Assembly: GCA_003194525.1 (NCBI GenBank)
Contig: NBIV01000141.1
Coordinates: 62,001-126,000 of the forward strand
From: Gracilariopsis chorda
Lineage: Eukaryota > Rhodophyta > Florideophyceae > Gracilariales > Gracilariaceae
Reading direction: 5' to 3'
DNA length: 64,000 nt
Shown here: positions 43,177 to 54,008 of the stretch, piece after piece
Layout of the letters: each line of letters starts with the position of its first letter
Numbering within the stretch: position 1 is the stretch's first letter
The notes under the pieces: model-generated
Told to the model about the DNA's origin: nothing
Databases searched by the model: none
Seen by the model: only the letters and a program-made list of their open reading frames with translations
Program-made: the position numbers and the translations under genes

Positions 43177-44718
43177 AGCTATATGACTTTGGAAGATGCG
43201 TGAGTGACGTAATCCATTTCCTCGCCCATACACTTCCTGCTTCAACATTTCACAAACAAACTGAGGTGGCTACCATGTGTAGTTGGTATGTGCTGTTGTT
43301 CAGTGATGGTGTCATTGGTAGGTTTGACTAAGTACTCTGCTTCACTTCTTTGGTCTAGCAGTTGCACTTCTTTCGGTGCGATAGTCTCCAGACAGGCACC
43401 GCATAAAGAGATTGATTTCACATTTCCCTTGGATTTCATGAGAATCAACATGAGGACATGTATGGTGAGCCACGTCCCGTGCAATATGCGTGTGTAGCAA
43501 CGTCCGCCACCAAGCAAATGTCGGCATCGAAACAGATTTCATGTCTCTCGGGGAAGCATATGCATTTAAGGCGCCTGATGACAAGCATACCTGGGGCAAA
43601 CGGTCCTTGGTATTGAATTTGGGAGATAATACTCCATGCAAGAGGTAATCTATGTATGGGGGCGCCTATGTATGGGGGCGCCAATCCAGTGTGTTGAAAA
43701 AATAGTGCTCGTTTCCTGTTTGCCTCAGCATTGCTGAGCCATCAGATGAAGAATGGCAACGTGTCACTTGGCTGGCTCAAAAAAGGTCACAAGCGTTGTG
43801 ACAGATGGTAACCAAGCGGCAAGAATTGTCTCCGTTCCGTTGAAATGTTTGAGAATGCCTGATCAACAAAAAAAAGCACCCTTGGATAGCGCCTGCTTAC
43901 GATCGAGGTGCATCACTGTCATACTCTTGACTGCTTTTTACCTTCATCTGCTTTTCTTTGTCAGGACCGACATGTGCTTGTATAACTCATGTCCTGTCTA
44001 AAGTGACAGAATTCCGGTCACGCACACCCCAGCTTCATGTGTTGTGTCTGTCTCTAAGGCTCAAAGAAACGCTCGAAGCGCGATGGACTCACGTTCGAGA
44101 TCAGGGACTCGGAGATAGAGCGATTTCCGCCCAGTCCAGAAATCATTTTACAGAGAAACGCCAAGCAACACCTGCCATAGTGATTTCACATGAAAAGCTT
44201 CATCACGGGAGTGACTATGAGAAGCTATGTTTGAATCAAAGCGAAGCCCTTGCACGTCGTTTCTTGTGTGGATGGCTGGCTGACTTGTTCTTGGCTCAAT
44301 CCTACAAAGTCACGGTATTAACTGCAAGTCTTTATTCACGAACGATAGCTTCCCATAATGGAAACCTGTCGCTGATCCATTTCACTTTCTTCTAACTCGG
44401 ACCTGAAAGAAAATCGGCGCATCACGACGGGCTGTGAAGTGCCATGAAAATGGTATCCAATTCCCGGTTGGCTGCTTTTTGTGTTTTTGGCGTACGGCCT
44501 GACCCTCCTAAACCGTCTGGAGTGAGTGAAATGGATACGCAAACGCATCCCGATAGAGTTTGGCGCACTCAAAGCCGTATAGAAGTCACAGAATTGTCTG
44601 CGTAGGGAACTAGAGGTATTTCTCTAGATATGTCAACTACCTATTCCAAATCGGAAGTCGAGACCTCATACAATGTGTACGCACGCAAGGAAGTCAGACT
44701 GGGACTTGATCTGCTTCC
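43177..44718. other. Intergenic, no gene recognised
   Basis: No supported gene. A 16-base tandem duplication (TATGTATGGGGGCGCC, twice) lies at about 43652-43683. Open frames on both strands lack domains. Confidence 0.4.
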
Positions 44719-44938
44719 CTGTAGACCATTTCGTTCTTAGATGCAGCTGAAGAGCGGCATCCCGGCGTCGGGAGCTCCCACCTCTCCGAGAGAGGCAGGG
44801 TTCTGACGCCGAATCAATAGTAAGGACATCGCCGGAAAAGCTGTTGGTTTATCTAGAGAAAGAGGGGTTCTTCTCAATGTAACCCCTACCGTAGTCTTGG
44901 AATTAGAGACACGAGCTCCTATAAACACACACACACAC
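44719..44938 (+). mobile_element. 5'-truncated LINE insertion
   Basis: About 220 bp match the end of the LINE at 12470-12690, including the 3' UTR and CA-rich tail. It is flanked by a perfect 10-bp duplication ATCTGCTTCC (44709-44718 and 44939-44948). This is a textbook target-primed insertion with strong 5' truncation, and it fixes the LINE's 3' end at the CA tail. Confidence 0.85.
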
Positions 44939-44948
44939 ATCTGCTTCC

Positions 44949-45907
44949 TAGACAAAGTAAAATAACAATGATCCCTCTCTTGTGCGTAAAGAAAAGCAGT
45001 ATGGTAATATATCATGCAAACGTATAGCATTGCTTCCGTCAAAGTTTACTGCTCTTTGAGACATACGTCACGCTTCTTTTCCAAAGGCTAGCTGACAACT
45101 CCCATGTAAGTAAGCTTCGAAGCCAAGGCAGAAAGAGTCGTCGCTCATTCGGAACGTCGCGTTGCGTTGGACTATTTCTGTGATGAGGGATCACATGTGA
45201 AACACAGCTGGTTTCACTTGGAGTACGACACATCATTCCGCTCATTGCGACATGCTGACGTTCTGTATTTGATGCCCTTCGGAGGATAGAAGACAATTCT
45301 CGAGCTAGAGATATAAGCTCACAAATCTGGTATATTAATGGAACTTCACCATCTTCACAGCACGATAACAACACGCATTCCTTTTATCACCATGATACGT
45401 GATGTATTGCGCAAGCCTACTCCTGATCTCCCAAGGGGCCTTCCGGATCTACTCACGAGCTCTCGCACCTCGCTGAAACTCGAGGATGCTTCACCAGCGG
45501 CATTGGTGTAGACTCTAGCTAGAAAGGACTCGCGACTGCGTGGTCAGGTCGTATCGTAAATAGAAATAAACTCGTGTCTTACGTTTGAAGGCGCAAATTT
45601 TTGCCATCAATGTATTTACCTGCTGTTCATTGCGAGACAGCTTATGAGAGCGAAGTGACCCGCAGAGCTGACACAGTCGCCGGACACCTGCTCTTTCGCC
45701 GACAACTTCTCAAAAAGGCCCAACCTCCGCTGAAATCCCGACTGCGGAACCATTTCGTCCCGCGGTTAACTTCATGCCCGAGTCGAAGTCAAAGCGAGTT
45801 GCATGTCTCTGACAAGATCTCTCTTATCAGGATGCAGATAGAGAAGGCTTGGCACCCACCGATTACAGTAGAATCGCTAGTAATCATAAAAGGCTATCGG
45901 ATTTGGC
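44949..45907. other. Intergenic, no gene recognised
   Basis: Nothing supported. Open frames on both strands carry no motif I recognise. Confidence 0.35.
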
Positions 45908-45992
45908 ACATTTTGCTTCATCAGCGCTTCACGAGTTGTTGCAAAGGATCATCCTTTGCAACAACTCGTGAAGCGCTGAAGAAACAAAATGT
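45908..45992. repeat. Near-perfect hairpin with 1-base loop
   Basis: 45922-45949 and 45951-45978 are perfect inverted copies of 28 bp around a single central C at 45950. Pairing continues outward to 45908/45992 with only two mismatches, giving a stem of about 42 bp. Weaker similarity may extend further (AGGCT and AGCCT). It could be a small foldback element, a replication-born palindrome, or a small-RNA precursor; the sequence does not decide. Confidence 0.85.
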
Positions 45993-47430
45993 TATGATAA
46001 CTTTGGCAACAGTTGGGTAGCCTATATATGCGAAATGAATTTTGAACAGTGAATGGTTCCAGTTTGACATGATGTGTACATTCACCTGTAAACAATGTGG
46101 TTGTCTACTCCTCAACCAGTGTTGCAGTACAGGCAAGATAACGATTCAACAGTCTCGAGATAACTTAGCTACCTTACTCTCACTTTTTCTCGACAGGCAG
46201 AATCTTTGCTTTGGTTACTTTCTCACACACTTCTTGCGAGGCCAAATCAAGGGAAGCAGTCGATGTTCTCTGAAGCTCATAGTTGAGGCGAGTGTCCTTT
46301 GAAAGTGCTATATTTCAAGATAATAGTACTGGCACGGCTGGATGCCAGAGTGGAATATATACATCAAAAGAAACGTCCCCATGTTTGATTCCAAGCTGCA
46401 TTGGGAATGACGAATAATCTCAGCAGGTAGGGTGCTTCTTTCAGTGGACGTTCCCAGAGGAAATCCCAAATCCAATTCCCAGAGTTGGACAGAGGGGTGG
46501 AGTCAGCAGGCCTTGTACTGTAGGAGCCAGGCGAGACAAGTCGGAAACCGTTTTTCTGTAGTTCGGAACAAACGGACACACCTTTCGTGTGCCGATGTCA
46601 TGAAGATTATGAAGTGAACAATTGTGCTTCCCGCCCACACAACATCTCGGTTCACTGGACGTGATTCTGTTTTATACATGCATACAAGATGTTTCAGAAC
46701 CCAGGCGATAAAGGGTAGCCCTTTTACCTCTTACCTCTTTACAAATGGCAATGTACTTCAAGACTGTCCTATGACACCCCACCAGCCTCCTATGGACACA
46801 GCGAGATGAAATGACAGTGGTGACAACTATGAGAGCCACAGAATAGCGGGGTTGGGATACCGGTGGCGAAGGACTAAACTTAGGGAACTAGTTTGAACTG
46901 CATATTTTCATATGCGTTCCCAAATTCGGTGAGGTTGAGGAGCTTGATATATGATTCGCTAGACTTCGCCTTTGCTTACCTGATTTATGCCCCGTCAAAG
47001 CCAGTCGAAGTCCCACATTCTTGATAGGAAATGTGCTTCTTGTGCTTCAGAAATATGTTTCCACACAGGGTGCGGAGCATCCCCTGTAGGAGAGGAGAAG
47101 TACGGCACTACGCCGTAATCAACTCTGCTTCATTCCTGTGCTGGAATGAGTTTAACCCAAAGTCAGATTATCCTGCCCTTTCATAGTCTTTGACAAATCG
47201 TATGTCTCCAACTTACTCTACACCAACACTCGCATTTGGAATAAAAGCACTCCAATGTACATGGAGGGTGCTTACAAACGTCGTCAGGGCACTTGAGGCA
47301 CTATGATAAATGTTGAAGAAACTCGTGGTCCGTACAAAGAAAGTCATTAACTTGGCGCGAGCCAGTGGACAGGACAAGTTGGTTGCTTCGACTTACGTGA
47401 TATGAAGCGTCACTATCTTGCGAGACTCAA
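45993..47430. other. Intergenic, no gene recognised
   Basis: No gene or repeat I can support. The right end holds the TATA box of the next gene (CTATAAAA, 47435-47442). Confidence 0.4.
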
Positions 47431-47618
47431 TCGACTATAAAACACGCCTGAGTTCACCGACACCCACGAATCCGTAGTGCACATCATCTCGGGTTTCATC
47501 TACTATACCGAATTCTACACTCAATTGATCAGACTAGCTCCATTCCCTCAAGCCTTGGCTGGACTCCTTGGGGCCCCTTCTCTAAACAGCATTTTAGTTC
47601 TCTGCATATCCAGGAGCA

Positions 47619-48095
47619 ATGCGAAAACACTATGGGTGGTTTGTCGTATCGCTGCTTTCAATTTGTCTAGCTGTATCGGCCTACGACCTCGTCTCCTCTC
47701 CTCAACGCGCACGCCAGCTCGCCAAACTCCAATCTCGTCGTGCGAAGATTCTAAACCGTCTTTCAGAAGATCACCACCGGCTTAGGGATGCATTGCGTGT
47801 TCGAAAGGAGCTCGAGGGACGTGTACATTCTCTCAAAACGTCATCGACCAAGTCAAGGGTCCCTTGCCTCACTTATCCGAATGAGTGCGGTAGTCTGTAC
47901 AAATTGCGTTCTGAGCTAGAGGTTGCACAAAGGAAACTGAAGGAGGCGCAAAAGGCTGAAAGTGACCTCATTGCCGAAGATTACTTCCTGGTCAACAATG
48001 ACGAGCTCAAGAATGTTGATAACCACATCCGAATTGTACGAACTTTGATGTACGGTACCCAGTCAGTTCAACCTCGACCAGGCGGGGATATATAA
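47619..48095 (+). CDS. Small secreted coiled-coil protein
   Basis: 158 residues. A signal peptide (MRKHYGWFVVSLLSICLAVSA) is followed by a heptad-like, Arg/Lys/Glu-rich coil (about residues 28-75), a short loop with two cysteines (VPCLTYPNECGS), a second coil (about 93-120) and a Gly/Pro-ended tail. Helix-Cys-loop-Cys-helix suggests a disulfide-bridged helical hairpin. TATA at 47435 lies about 180 bp upstream. No family is recognised. It is the fourth secretory-pathway gene in 12 kb. Confidence 0.65.
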   Translation: MRKHYGWFVVSLLSICLAVSAYDLVSSPQRARQLAKLQSRRAKILNRLSEDHHRLRDALRVRKELEGRVHSLKTSSTKSRVPCLTYPNECGSLYKLRSELEVAQRKLKEAQKAESDLIAEDYFLVNNDELKNVDNHIRIVRTLMYGTQSVQPRPGGDI

Positions 48096-48994
48096 AGAGT
48101 TCTGGTTAGGGTACGGAACTAAATCTTAAAGGTCTGACTGCAGAGATGGGTTACTTCTTCTTCTTCTTTATTATGGTCCGTCGGTCCTGATTTCGAAGCG
48201 ACAGGAGATCTATCTAATTACAGCTAGTTCTCTCTTGAAGGTTACGCTTGGTCGGAAGTCAGAAAATGAGAGGAATGATGAGTCCCGGCATTGATATTAG
48301 TAAAAGTTCCACATTTATATGTTCTCGAACATGCCTTGTAGACTAATCTGTCAATCACAATTCTAGAATGTCTTCGTCAGTGCAAGCCTGTGCATGACAG
48401 GAGATATTTCAAACTCGACGTCAGCATGACGCGGAGCTTCATAATACGAAGGGTATGTGTCTGAATCCGAGTGGCGATTAAGCTGCCGGAACGAAATGGG
48501 CTCGCGCGCGGGTCTCCCACGGAGACGAGAGGAGGGTATGTTTTATAGACATATATTGTTGACTCCTGTCAATGCTATTGCTGTTTGTTCATGGACCATG
48601 CTCCTAATTCCGAAGACATGGTAAGGCTTCTTACGGGGAGAGGTCTTCTCTACCAAGGAAGCCATTTTCATTTTTGGACATGATGCTAGTTCGCCTTCCC
48701 CCGGCGTACCTGTCTTCCTCTCCTTGAGGGTGTCAAATAGGATGATGATCGGATCGCTATCACGGTTGACTTACCCTTGAGTGGAATACATCGATAATGG
48801 AGTTAGCATCTCTGCATCATGTACAGAACAGTCAAAAGCGAGATGCGCCCTGGTATTCGGCTCTATCTTTCTTTTCCCAGTACAAAAACCAAAAGGAGGA
48901 GTCGAATACTCTTGTATTCATGTATTTCAAGGGCTCCTGTTGGCTCACGGAGAATCTACGTGCAGTGCAGCACGTAGCGAGACTCCTCAAATTA
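48096..48994. other. Intergenic, possible LINE tail
   Basis: No gene. Bases 48148-48170, read on the minus strand, give AATAAAGAAGAAGAAG, like the AAG tail of the LINE in the palindrome arms, so a truncated LINE end may lie here. The match is short and low in complexity. Confidence 0.3.
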
Positions 48995-48999
48995 TAATT

Positions 49000-49118
49000 T
49001 GTGACAACTCTGACAGTTGTCCACCATGCTGGCCACCGGCGGCCGACCGTAGGTAGATATACGACACACCCGAACTCGTAAAGGAACCCGGGAGACGGGT
49101 TATGCGACTAGCATCACA
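49000..49118 (+). repeat. Copia 5' LTR (119 bp)
   Basis: Begins TGTGACAACTC and ends GCATCACA. It is very short for a Copia LTR and 49 bp shorter than the 3' copy. The extra segment in the 3' LTR lies between two copies of GACAACTCTGACA, so slippage or recombination between these repeats explains the difference. Confidence 0.85.
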
Positions 49119-49134
49119 GGTTATGGGCCCAGCG
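49119..49134 (+). promoter_or_regulatory. Primer-binding site for half initiator tRNA-Met
   Basis: GGTTATGGGCCCAGCG directly after the 5' LTR is complementary to the anticodon arm of initiator tRNA-Met (GGGCCCATAACC), not to a tRNA 3' end. The same unusual priming by an internal tRNA fragment is known for Drosophila copia. Confidence 0.75.
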
Positions 49135-49521
49135 CAACCACTTCAACCAAGACGCAACCCACCAAGAACATCAAGAAACCGACTACCGCAGCGGTATAGA
49201 AACAACGACACACATTCTACACCAGCACGACAAACAAAAGCGCGAAACACACCACACAATACGCAGCTCCATCGAAATATGTCCCAAGTACCCACAAACA
49301 ACCCACAAGCAATCCAATCGTTAAATACTCCCAACACACCTGAATTCTTGTCACCGCAGCAAACAATACCCCTCCAAGAGCCTGTATTGCCTTCTGCTAT
49401 TCCCAACATGAAAATAGAGGACCAAACTCACTCCAAACATTCCACTCAATATCTACCAAGACTTACGGATGACGGCAGCAATGTCCACAAATAGAAAATT
49501 GCCATTGAAGATTTCGCCATC

Positions 49522-52500
49522 ATGCACGACATGGAATATTTACTGGCCCCGGAACACAACATACCGTCCTCATCTGATCAATCTTATCCCAAATATCGGA
49601 AACAAATAGCCACATTACGCAATGCGCTCATGAACAGCCTTCCAGATGACTTCGATTTCCCAATGGATATAGATTCTTCCACCGAACCCCATCAAATCAT
49701 TACTGTCGTGCGCTCCCGATTTGAATGTACTACAACTGCAGACCACCAGCTTCTACGACAAGAAGCTGAAGCAAATACTTTGGACCCCAACACTACAATA
49801 CAGGATTACGTCCGCAAGCACAAAACCATTAGAACGAAAATGATCTCTGCAAAATTCCCGAACGCCAGTCTCGAAGCCACTACACTTGATTACATGATCC
49901 GAGGCATTAGCGCCAACCCCCATTTTCAAACAATTGTTGACACCTGGTATGACTCTAACAGCGTTCCATCGACCATAACTGAGTTCGAAAAGCGCCTTCG
50001 CACAGCTGAAGCCCGCTTACAGACAAAGTCAACAACTGCCACGCCACAAACCTCAACAGAGCCCCGCGAAACGCGCTTCCGTTATCCGAGGGGGCGTAGA
50101 GGTGGCCGTGGCCGAGGCGGACGTGGTCGAGGCCGTTTTTACCAGCCCCCCTGGCCCACTTGGCCAACCCCAACACCAGGCTACTACCCTCCATACGTGC
50201 CAACCCCCTACCCCGTACCTTACAATTATGCGCAACCAACCGCTAACGTGCTTTCTGCTGTTCCACCTCAACACCCCACGCAGCCACACAACTATCTGCA
50301 TCTCCCATCCGTCCAACGAAACTCCATACGCCGTACTCGTAAACCAACCATGGCCAACCAAATCTCCACGGAACATGACCATCCCGCTCCCTATCCCATA
50401 GACCATGAAGAGAATGAAGACGACAGTACGTTTGCCCTCGATTCTGCGGCACATCCAACGCACGTATCTCGCCCGACGTCGTCCATGGCCCCCCTCGCCA
50501 TACCCATTCCTACTCAAACCGCCACTGACACCACATCTTGCTCCACCCACTATGGCACTGCACAGGTGACCACTAACCTCGGCCATCTGTTCCATGTATC
50601 AGCTGTGGCCAATTCCGACCTCAAAAGACCGCTCCTGTCTGTCCACGACACTGCTCGCCAATGGGGTCAGGTCTCTTTTACCAAGAAAAAGGCATATATT
50701 ATCAATACCCTACATCCCCACCTTCCATCATGCATCGGCACGGCTAGCTTTTGTAAAGGTCTCTACCTCCTTGACCCCGCCAAATCGAAAACCAAAATCG
50801 CACGAACTGCACGCACTATTCCCCGCCAATCCAACAAATCTAAGTGGTCACCACCCACACAAGACATTCGTGCCACTACTTCCATCAACACCATACCCAC
50901 GAAGTCGGACACGGATAACTCTAACCCCTCACATAGTACTATACCTGAAACTGCACCACTGCTACCTTCTGCCTTCCCAGTTCGTGACTCCACGATCATA
51001 GGCCACGACAGTTCTCCAACCCCCGTCCACAAATCGAAACAACAAGCGCATGACTTTCACAAATACCATCTCATATTCAACCATGTATCCCCAGCCACCC
51101 TTCAAAAGATGGCAAAACGTAACCTCATCGACGGGCTACCACGTACCCTCAAATCCACCCCACCACACATCACCTGTCACCCCTGCCGCACAGCGAAACA
51201 GAAAACTTCCCCATTCCTGCGTACTCAACATTCCAGCTCTGTTGGAGCTGCCTTGAGCAGTGATATTTGTGGCCCATTTCGCCCACCATCTCGACAGGGC
51301 AATCGCCTCTTCCTAACGTTCATTGACATGAAATCCCGCTACCTCATCCTTGTTTTTATCCCGAACAGACAACACATCTCCAAATGTATCAACAACGTTA
51401 TCAAAGACATATACCGAACAACAGGACGACGTGTTAGAGCCTTACATACCGACAATGCAGGTGAATATCTCTCTAAAGAATCCCAAGATGTTTACATTCT
51501 ACATGACATATCCCACACAACGTCCCTCCCATACAGCCCGCAACAAAATGGCATTGCCGAAAGAATCAACGACACGCTCCTAGCGGAAACACGTGCTGCC
51601 CTGGCCCACAGTGGACTTCCTAAATCTCATTGGGAGGACGCACTCCGTGACATTACCTTTAAGTATAACCGGACCCTACATCATACAACTAACCAAATCC
51701 CCTACGCAGAATGGCACCGACATACTCCTTCAGCATCCAATCTTTACATATTCGGCCAGTTCGGCACCACACCCATCTATACAAACAAGCAGACAAGATC
51801 CAAACTAGAGGATCGCGCCGTACCTTGTCGTTACCTTTACTCGGTCAACAATGGAACAATAGCGGTCTTGAATACGAAAACCCACCGAGTGTTCCACACG
51901 AGATCCAAAGACTTCAAACCGTATCATGCACACTCCGATCCCTCCCGAACTATTTGCGGAATTTCCAGAGCCTACCGCACGTTTTCCTTCCACACCACGC
52001 CCAAGACCGTTACAAGCACTACACCAGCACCTATCACACCATCTCAAGCCAAAAGATACCCGGACCATACGGCATGGGCGACAGCTCACGATTCCGAACT
52101 GGACTACATCGACGAACACAACATCATCAAATGGATTCCGGATTCAGAGCTCCCCACGGATGTTAAACCTCTTCCCATGCGTATGACATACACCTATAAA
52201 CGCGACACAGCCGCCAACATCGTAGGTCGACGAGCACGTTGTGTGCTACGAGGCGACAAAATGCAACCATTTGTGCACTTTGATCCAGAAAAATGCACCA
52301 CCTATACCGCTGACCGCGCCACTAGTCGTCTGATTCTGGCAATTGCGGCCACATACAACCTACATGTGGAACACTTCGATATCAAATCTGCGTTCCTCGA
52401 AGAGCGATTCCATCATGACAAACCAGTTTATGTCAAGGAACTCCCACGTTTTGATGGCTCTTACCGACACGGACGCACGATCGGACAACTATTAGGCAAC

Positions 52501-53655
52501 CTCTATGGGGGTAAGTCAGCTGGTTACATCTACCTCACAGAGCACACAAAGTACTTGAAGAATATTGGCTATCAGCAATCCTCAGCCGATCCATGTCTTT
52601 TCATCAAACGCACGAAACAACACCTCACCCTCATCTGTCTAACGATTGATGACCTCAAAGTCACATCGTCATCACAATCCGAAATAGACTCCCTCTACCA
52701 GAAACTTTGTCGAAAATACAAAGTGGTGAAACGCCTAGGCTTCCCATCTAATTACTTGGGCTGGAAAATCACACGGAATAAGAACGGGGACATCCATCTA
52801 TCACAGCCCCACGCCATACTGAATGTACTGAAACGACTCCGTCTGGACACGTGCAATGGCAAAAGAAGCCCATACCCTGATGGGATCCAGCTGCATAAAC
52901 CTACTGCCCGAGACCAACCCGCCACAAAAACACAACTTCTCTATCAATCAATTGTGGGCGAGCTACGATACATTGCAGACTGCACACGACCCGACATTTT
53001 CTTTATCGTCAACAAACTCGCCATGGCCCTTTCGAACCCTTCACAACGTCACTGGCACATACTTAAAAGCCTGCTCCGATATCTTAAGCAGACTATCGAT
53101 TTTGGTATAAACATGGCCTCCAGCAACCAACGACTCTGTACGACAGCCCTAGCCCATCTCTACAACGCATTTTCAGACTCCGACCACGCTGGCGACCCCA
53201 CTGACTGCAAATCCACGTCTGGATCCATCCATTGCTATAACAAGATACCTTTTCTCTGGCAATCTCGCAAACAACGCATAACGGCGTTGTCAACCTGCGA
53301 AGCAGAGTATGTGGCAGCCACTGACACAACACAACAAGTACAGTGGATCAGGCGTCTTTTGCATGATATCACTGGTTACAGCCCACCTGACATTGTCTTG
53401 CACGTCGACAACACATCCGCGATTAGTATCGCAAACAACCAAGCTCCTACGAAAAGACGAAAGTATATTGATCTCCACAAGCACTATATTCATGACCACA
53501 TCTGTCAAGGCCACATCAAACTGCGCTACATTCCTACCAAGCACCAACTCGCAGACCTTATGACGAAACCGCTTAAATGGCAAGCGTTTAACCTCCTCCG
53601 CCGTTCCCTTAACATCATACCCTTTCACGCCCACCCCGTCTCGGGAGGAGTGTGA
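49522..53655 (+). CDS. Copia Gag-Pol polyprotein
   Basis: 1377 residues. Gag-like region to about 290, with an Arg/Gly-rich stretch near 190-205. Aspartic protease LDSAAHPTHV near 306. Integrase zinc motif (H...H...C..C) at about 512-555 and catalytic core from DICGPFRPP at about 581. Reverse transcriptase with FDIKSAFLE (about 952) and IDDLKV (about 1042). RNase H with CEAEYVA (about 1260). The order protease-integrase-RT marks Copia, not Gypsy. The end overlaps the first bases of the 3' LTR. Confidence 0.9.
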   Translation: MHDMEYLLAPEHNIPSSSDQSYPKYRKQIATLRNALMNSLPDDFDFPMDIDSSTEPHQIITVVRSRFECTTTADHQLLRQEAEANTLDPNTTIQDYVRKHKTIRTKMISAKFPNASLEATTLDYMIRGISANPHFQTIVDTWYDSNSVPSTITEFEKRLRTAEARLQTKSTTATPQTSTEPRETRFRYPRGRRGGRGRGGRGRGRFYQPPWPTWPTPTPGYYPPYVPTPYPVPYNYAQPTANVLSAVPPQHPTQPHNYLHLPSVQRNSIRRTRKPTMANQISTEHDHPAPYPIDHEENEDDSTFALDSAAHPTHVSRPTSSMAPLAIPIPTQTATDTTSCSTHYGTAQVTTNLGHLFHVSAVANSDLKRPLLSVHDTARQWGQVSFTKKKAYIINTLHPHLPSCIGTASFCKGLYLLDPAKSKTKIARTARTIPRQSNKSKWSPPTQDIRATTSINTIPTKSDTDNSNPSHSTIPETAPLLPSAFPVRDSTIIGHDSSPTPVHKSKQQAHDFHKYHLIFNHVSPATLQKMAKRNLIDGLPRTLKSTPPHITCHPCRTAKQKTSPFLRTQHSSSVGAALSSDICGPFRPPSRQGNRLFLTFIDMKSRYLILVFIPNRQHISKCINNVIKDIYRTTGRRVRALHTDNAGEYLSKESQDVYILHDISHTTSLPYSPQQNGIAERINDTLLAETRAALAHSGLPKSHWEDALRDITFKYNRTLHHTTNQIPYAEWHRHTPSASNLYIFGQFGTTPIYTNKQTRSKLEDRAVPCRYLYSVNNGTIAVLNTKTHRVFHTRSKDFKPYHAHSDPSRTICGISRAYRTFSFHTTPKTVTSTTPAPITPSQAKRYPDHTAWATAHDSELDYIDEHNIIKWIPDSELPTDVKPLPMRMTYTYKRDTAANIVGRRARCVLRGDKMQPFVHFDPEKCTTYTADRATSRLILAIAATYNLHVEHFDIKSAFLEERFHHDKPVYVKELPRFDGSYRHGRTIGQLLGNLYGGKSAGYIYLTEHTKYLKNIGYQQSSADPCLFIKRTKQHLTLICLTIDDLKVTSSSQSEIDSLYQKLCRKYKVVKRLGFPSNYLGWKITRNKNGDIHLSQPHAILNVLKRLRLDTCNGKRSPYPDGIQLHKPTARDQPATKTQLLYQSIVGELRYIADCTRPDIFFIVNKLAMALSNPSQRHWHILKSLLRYLKQTIDFGINMASSNQRLCTTALAHLYNAFSDSDHAGDPTDCKSTSGSIHCYNKIPFLWQSRKQRITALSTCEAEYVAATDTTQQVQWIRRLLHDITGYSPPDIVLHVDNTSAISIANNQAPTKRRKYIDLHKHYIHDHICQGHIKLRYIPTKHQLADLMTKPLKWQAFNLLRRSLNIIPFHAHPVSGGV

Positions 53656-53818
53656 CAACTCTGACAATTTTAGAAGAGACGGGGCGCGCACAGGCTACAT
53701 GCGACAACTCTGACAGTTGTCCACCATGCTGGCCACCGGCGGCCGACCGTAGGTAGATATACGACACACCCGAACTCGTAAAGGAACCCGGGAGACGGGT
53801 TATGCGACTAGCATCACA
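53651..53818 (+). repeat. Copia 3' LTR (168 bp)
   Basis: Begins TGTGACAACTC after the purine tract and ends GCATCACA, followed by the target duplication TAATT. It contains two copies of the GACAACTCTGACA motif; the 5' LTR has one. Confidence 0.85.
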
Positions 53819-53963
53819 TAATTCTCGTCTTTCTTTGGGATAAGCCGGGAGGGGAAGGGAGACGGAAAATCTACTTTCCGTTCTTTTCTGGTTGTTGCGA
53901 TCTCGGCTCAAAACCCCGGAGTACACAACAGCTACACACGTCTTATAACCGCCGTCACTACTA

Positions 53964-54008
53964 GAGGAATTACGCAGTACGAAATTCGTATCTTTTTTGT
54001 GGTAACTG
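53964..54008 (+). mobile_element. End fragment of TA-flanked MITE
   Basis: GAGGAATTACGCAG and the following 30 bases match the left end of the MITE at 38233, preceded by TA (53962-53963). The other end was not found nearby, so the copy is truncated. Confidence 0.65.

Larger units (their letters stand above)
49000..53818 (+). mobile_element. Ty1/Copia LTR retrotransposon, nearly whole, young
   Basis: 4.8 kb, flanked by a perfect 5-bp duplication TAATT (48995-48999 and 53819-53823). LTRs are at 49000-49118 and 53651-53818; where they overlap I saw no difference, so the insertion is recent. A primer-binding site follows the 5' LTR and a purine tract (GGGAGGAG) precedes the 3' LTR. A single long reading frame carries the whole Copia-ordered gag-protease-integrase-RT-RNase H set. 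It looks whole or close to it. Confidence 0.92.

Noticed and set aside
49119-49134. Piece of a tRNA gene
   Set aside because: Only the anticodon-arm complement is present, exactly after an LTR; it is a primer-binding site.
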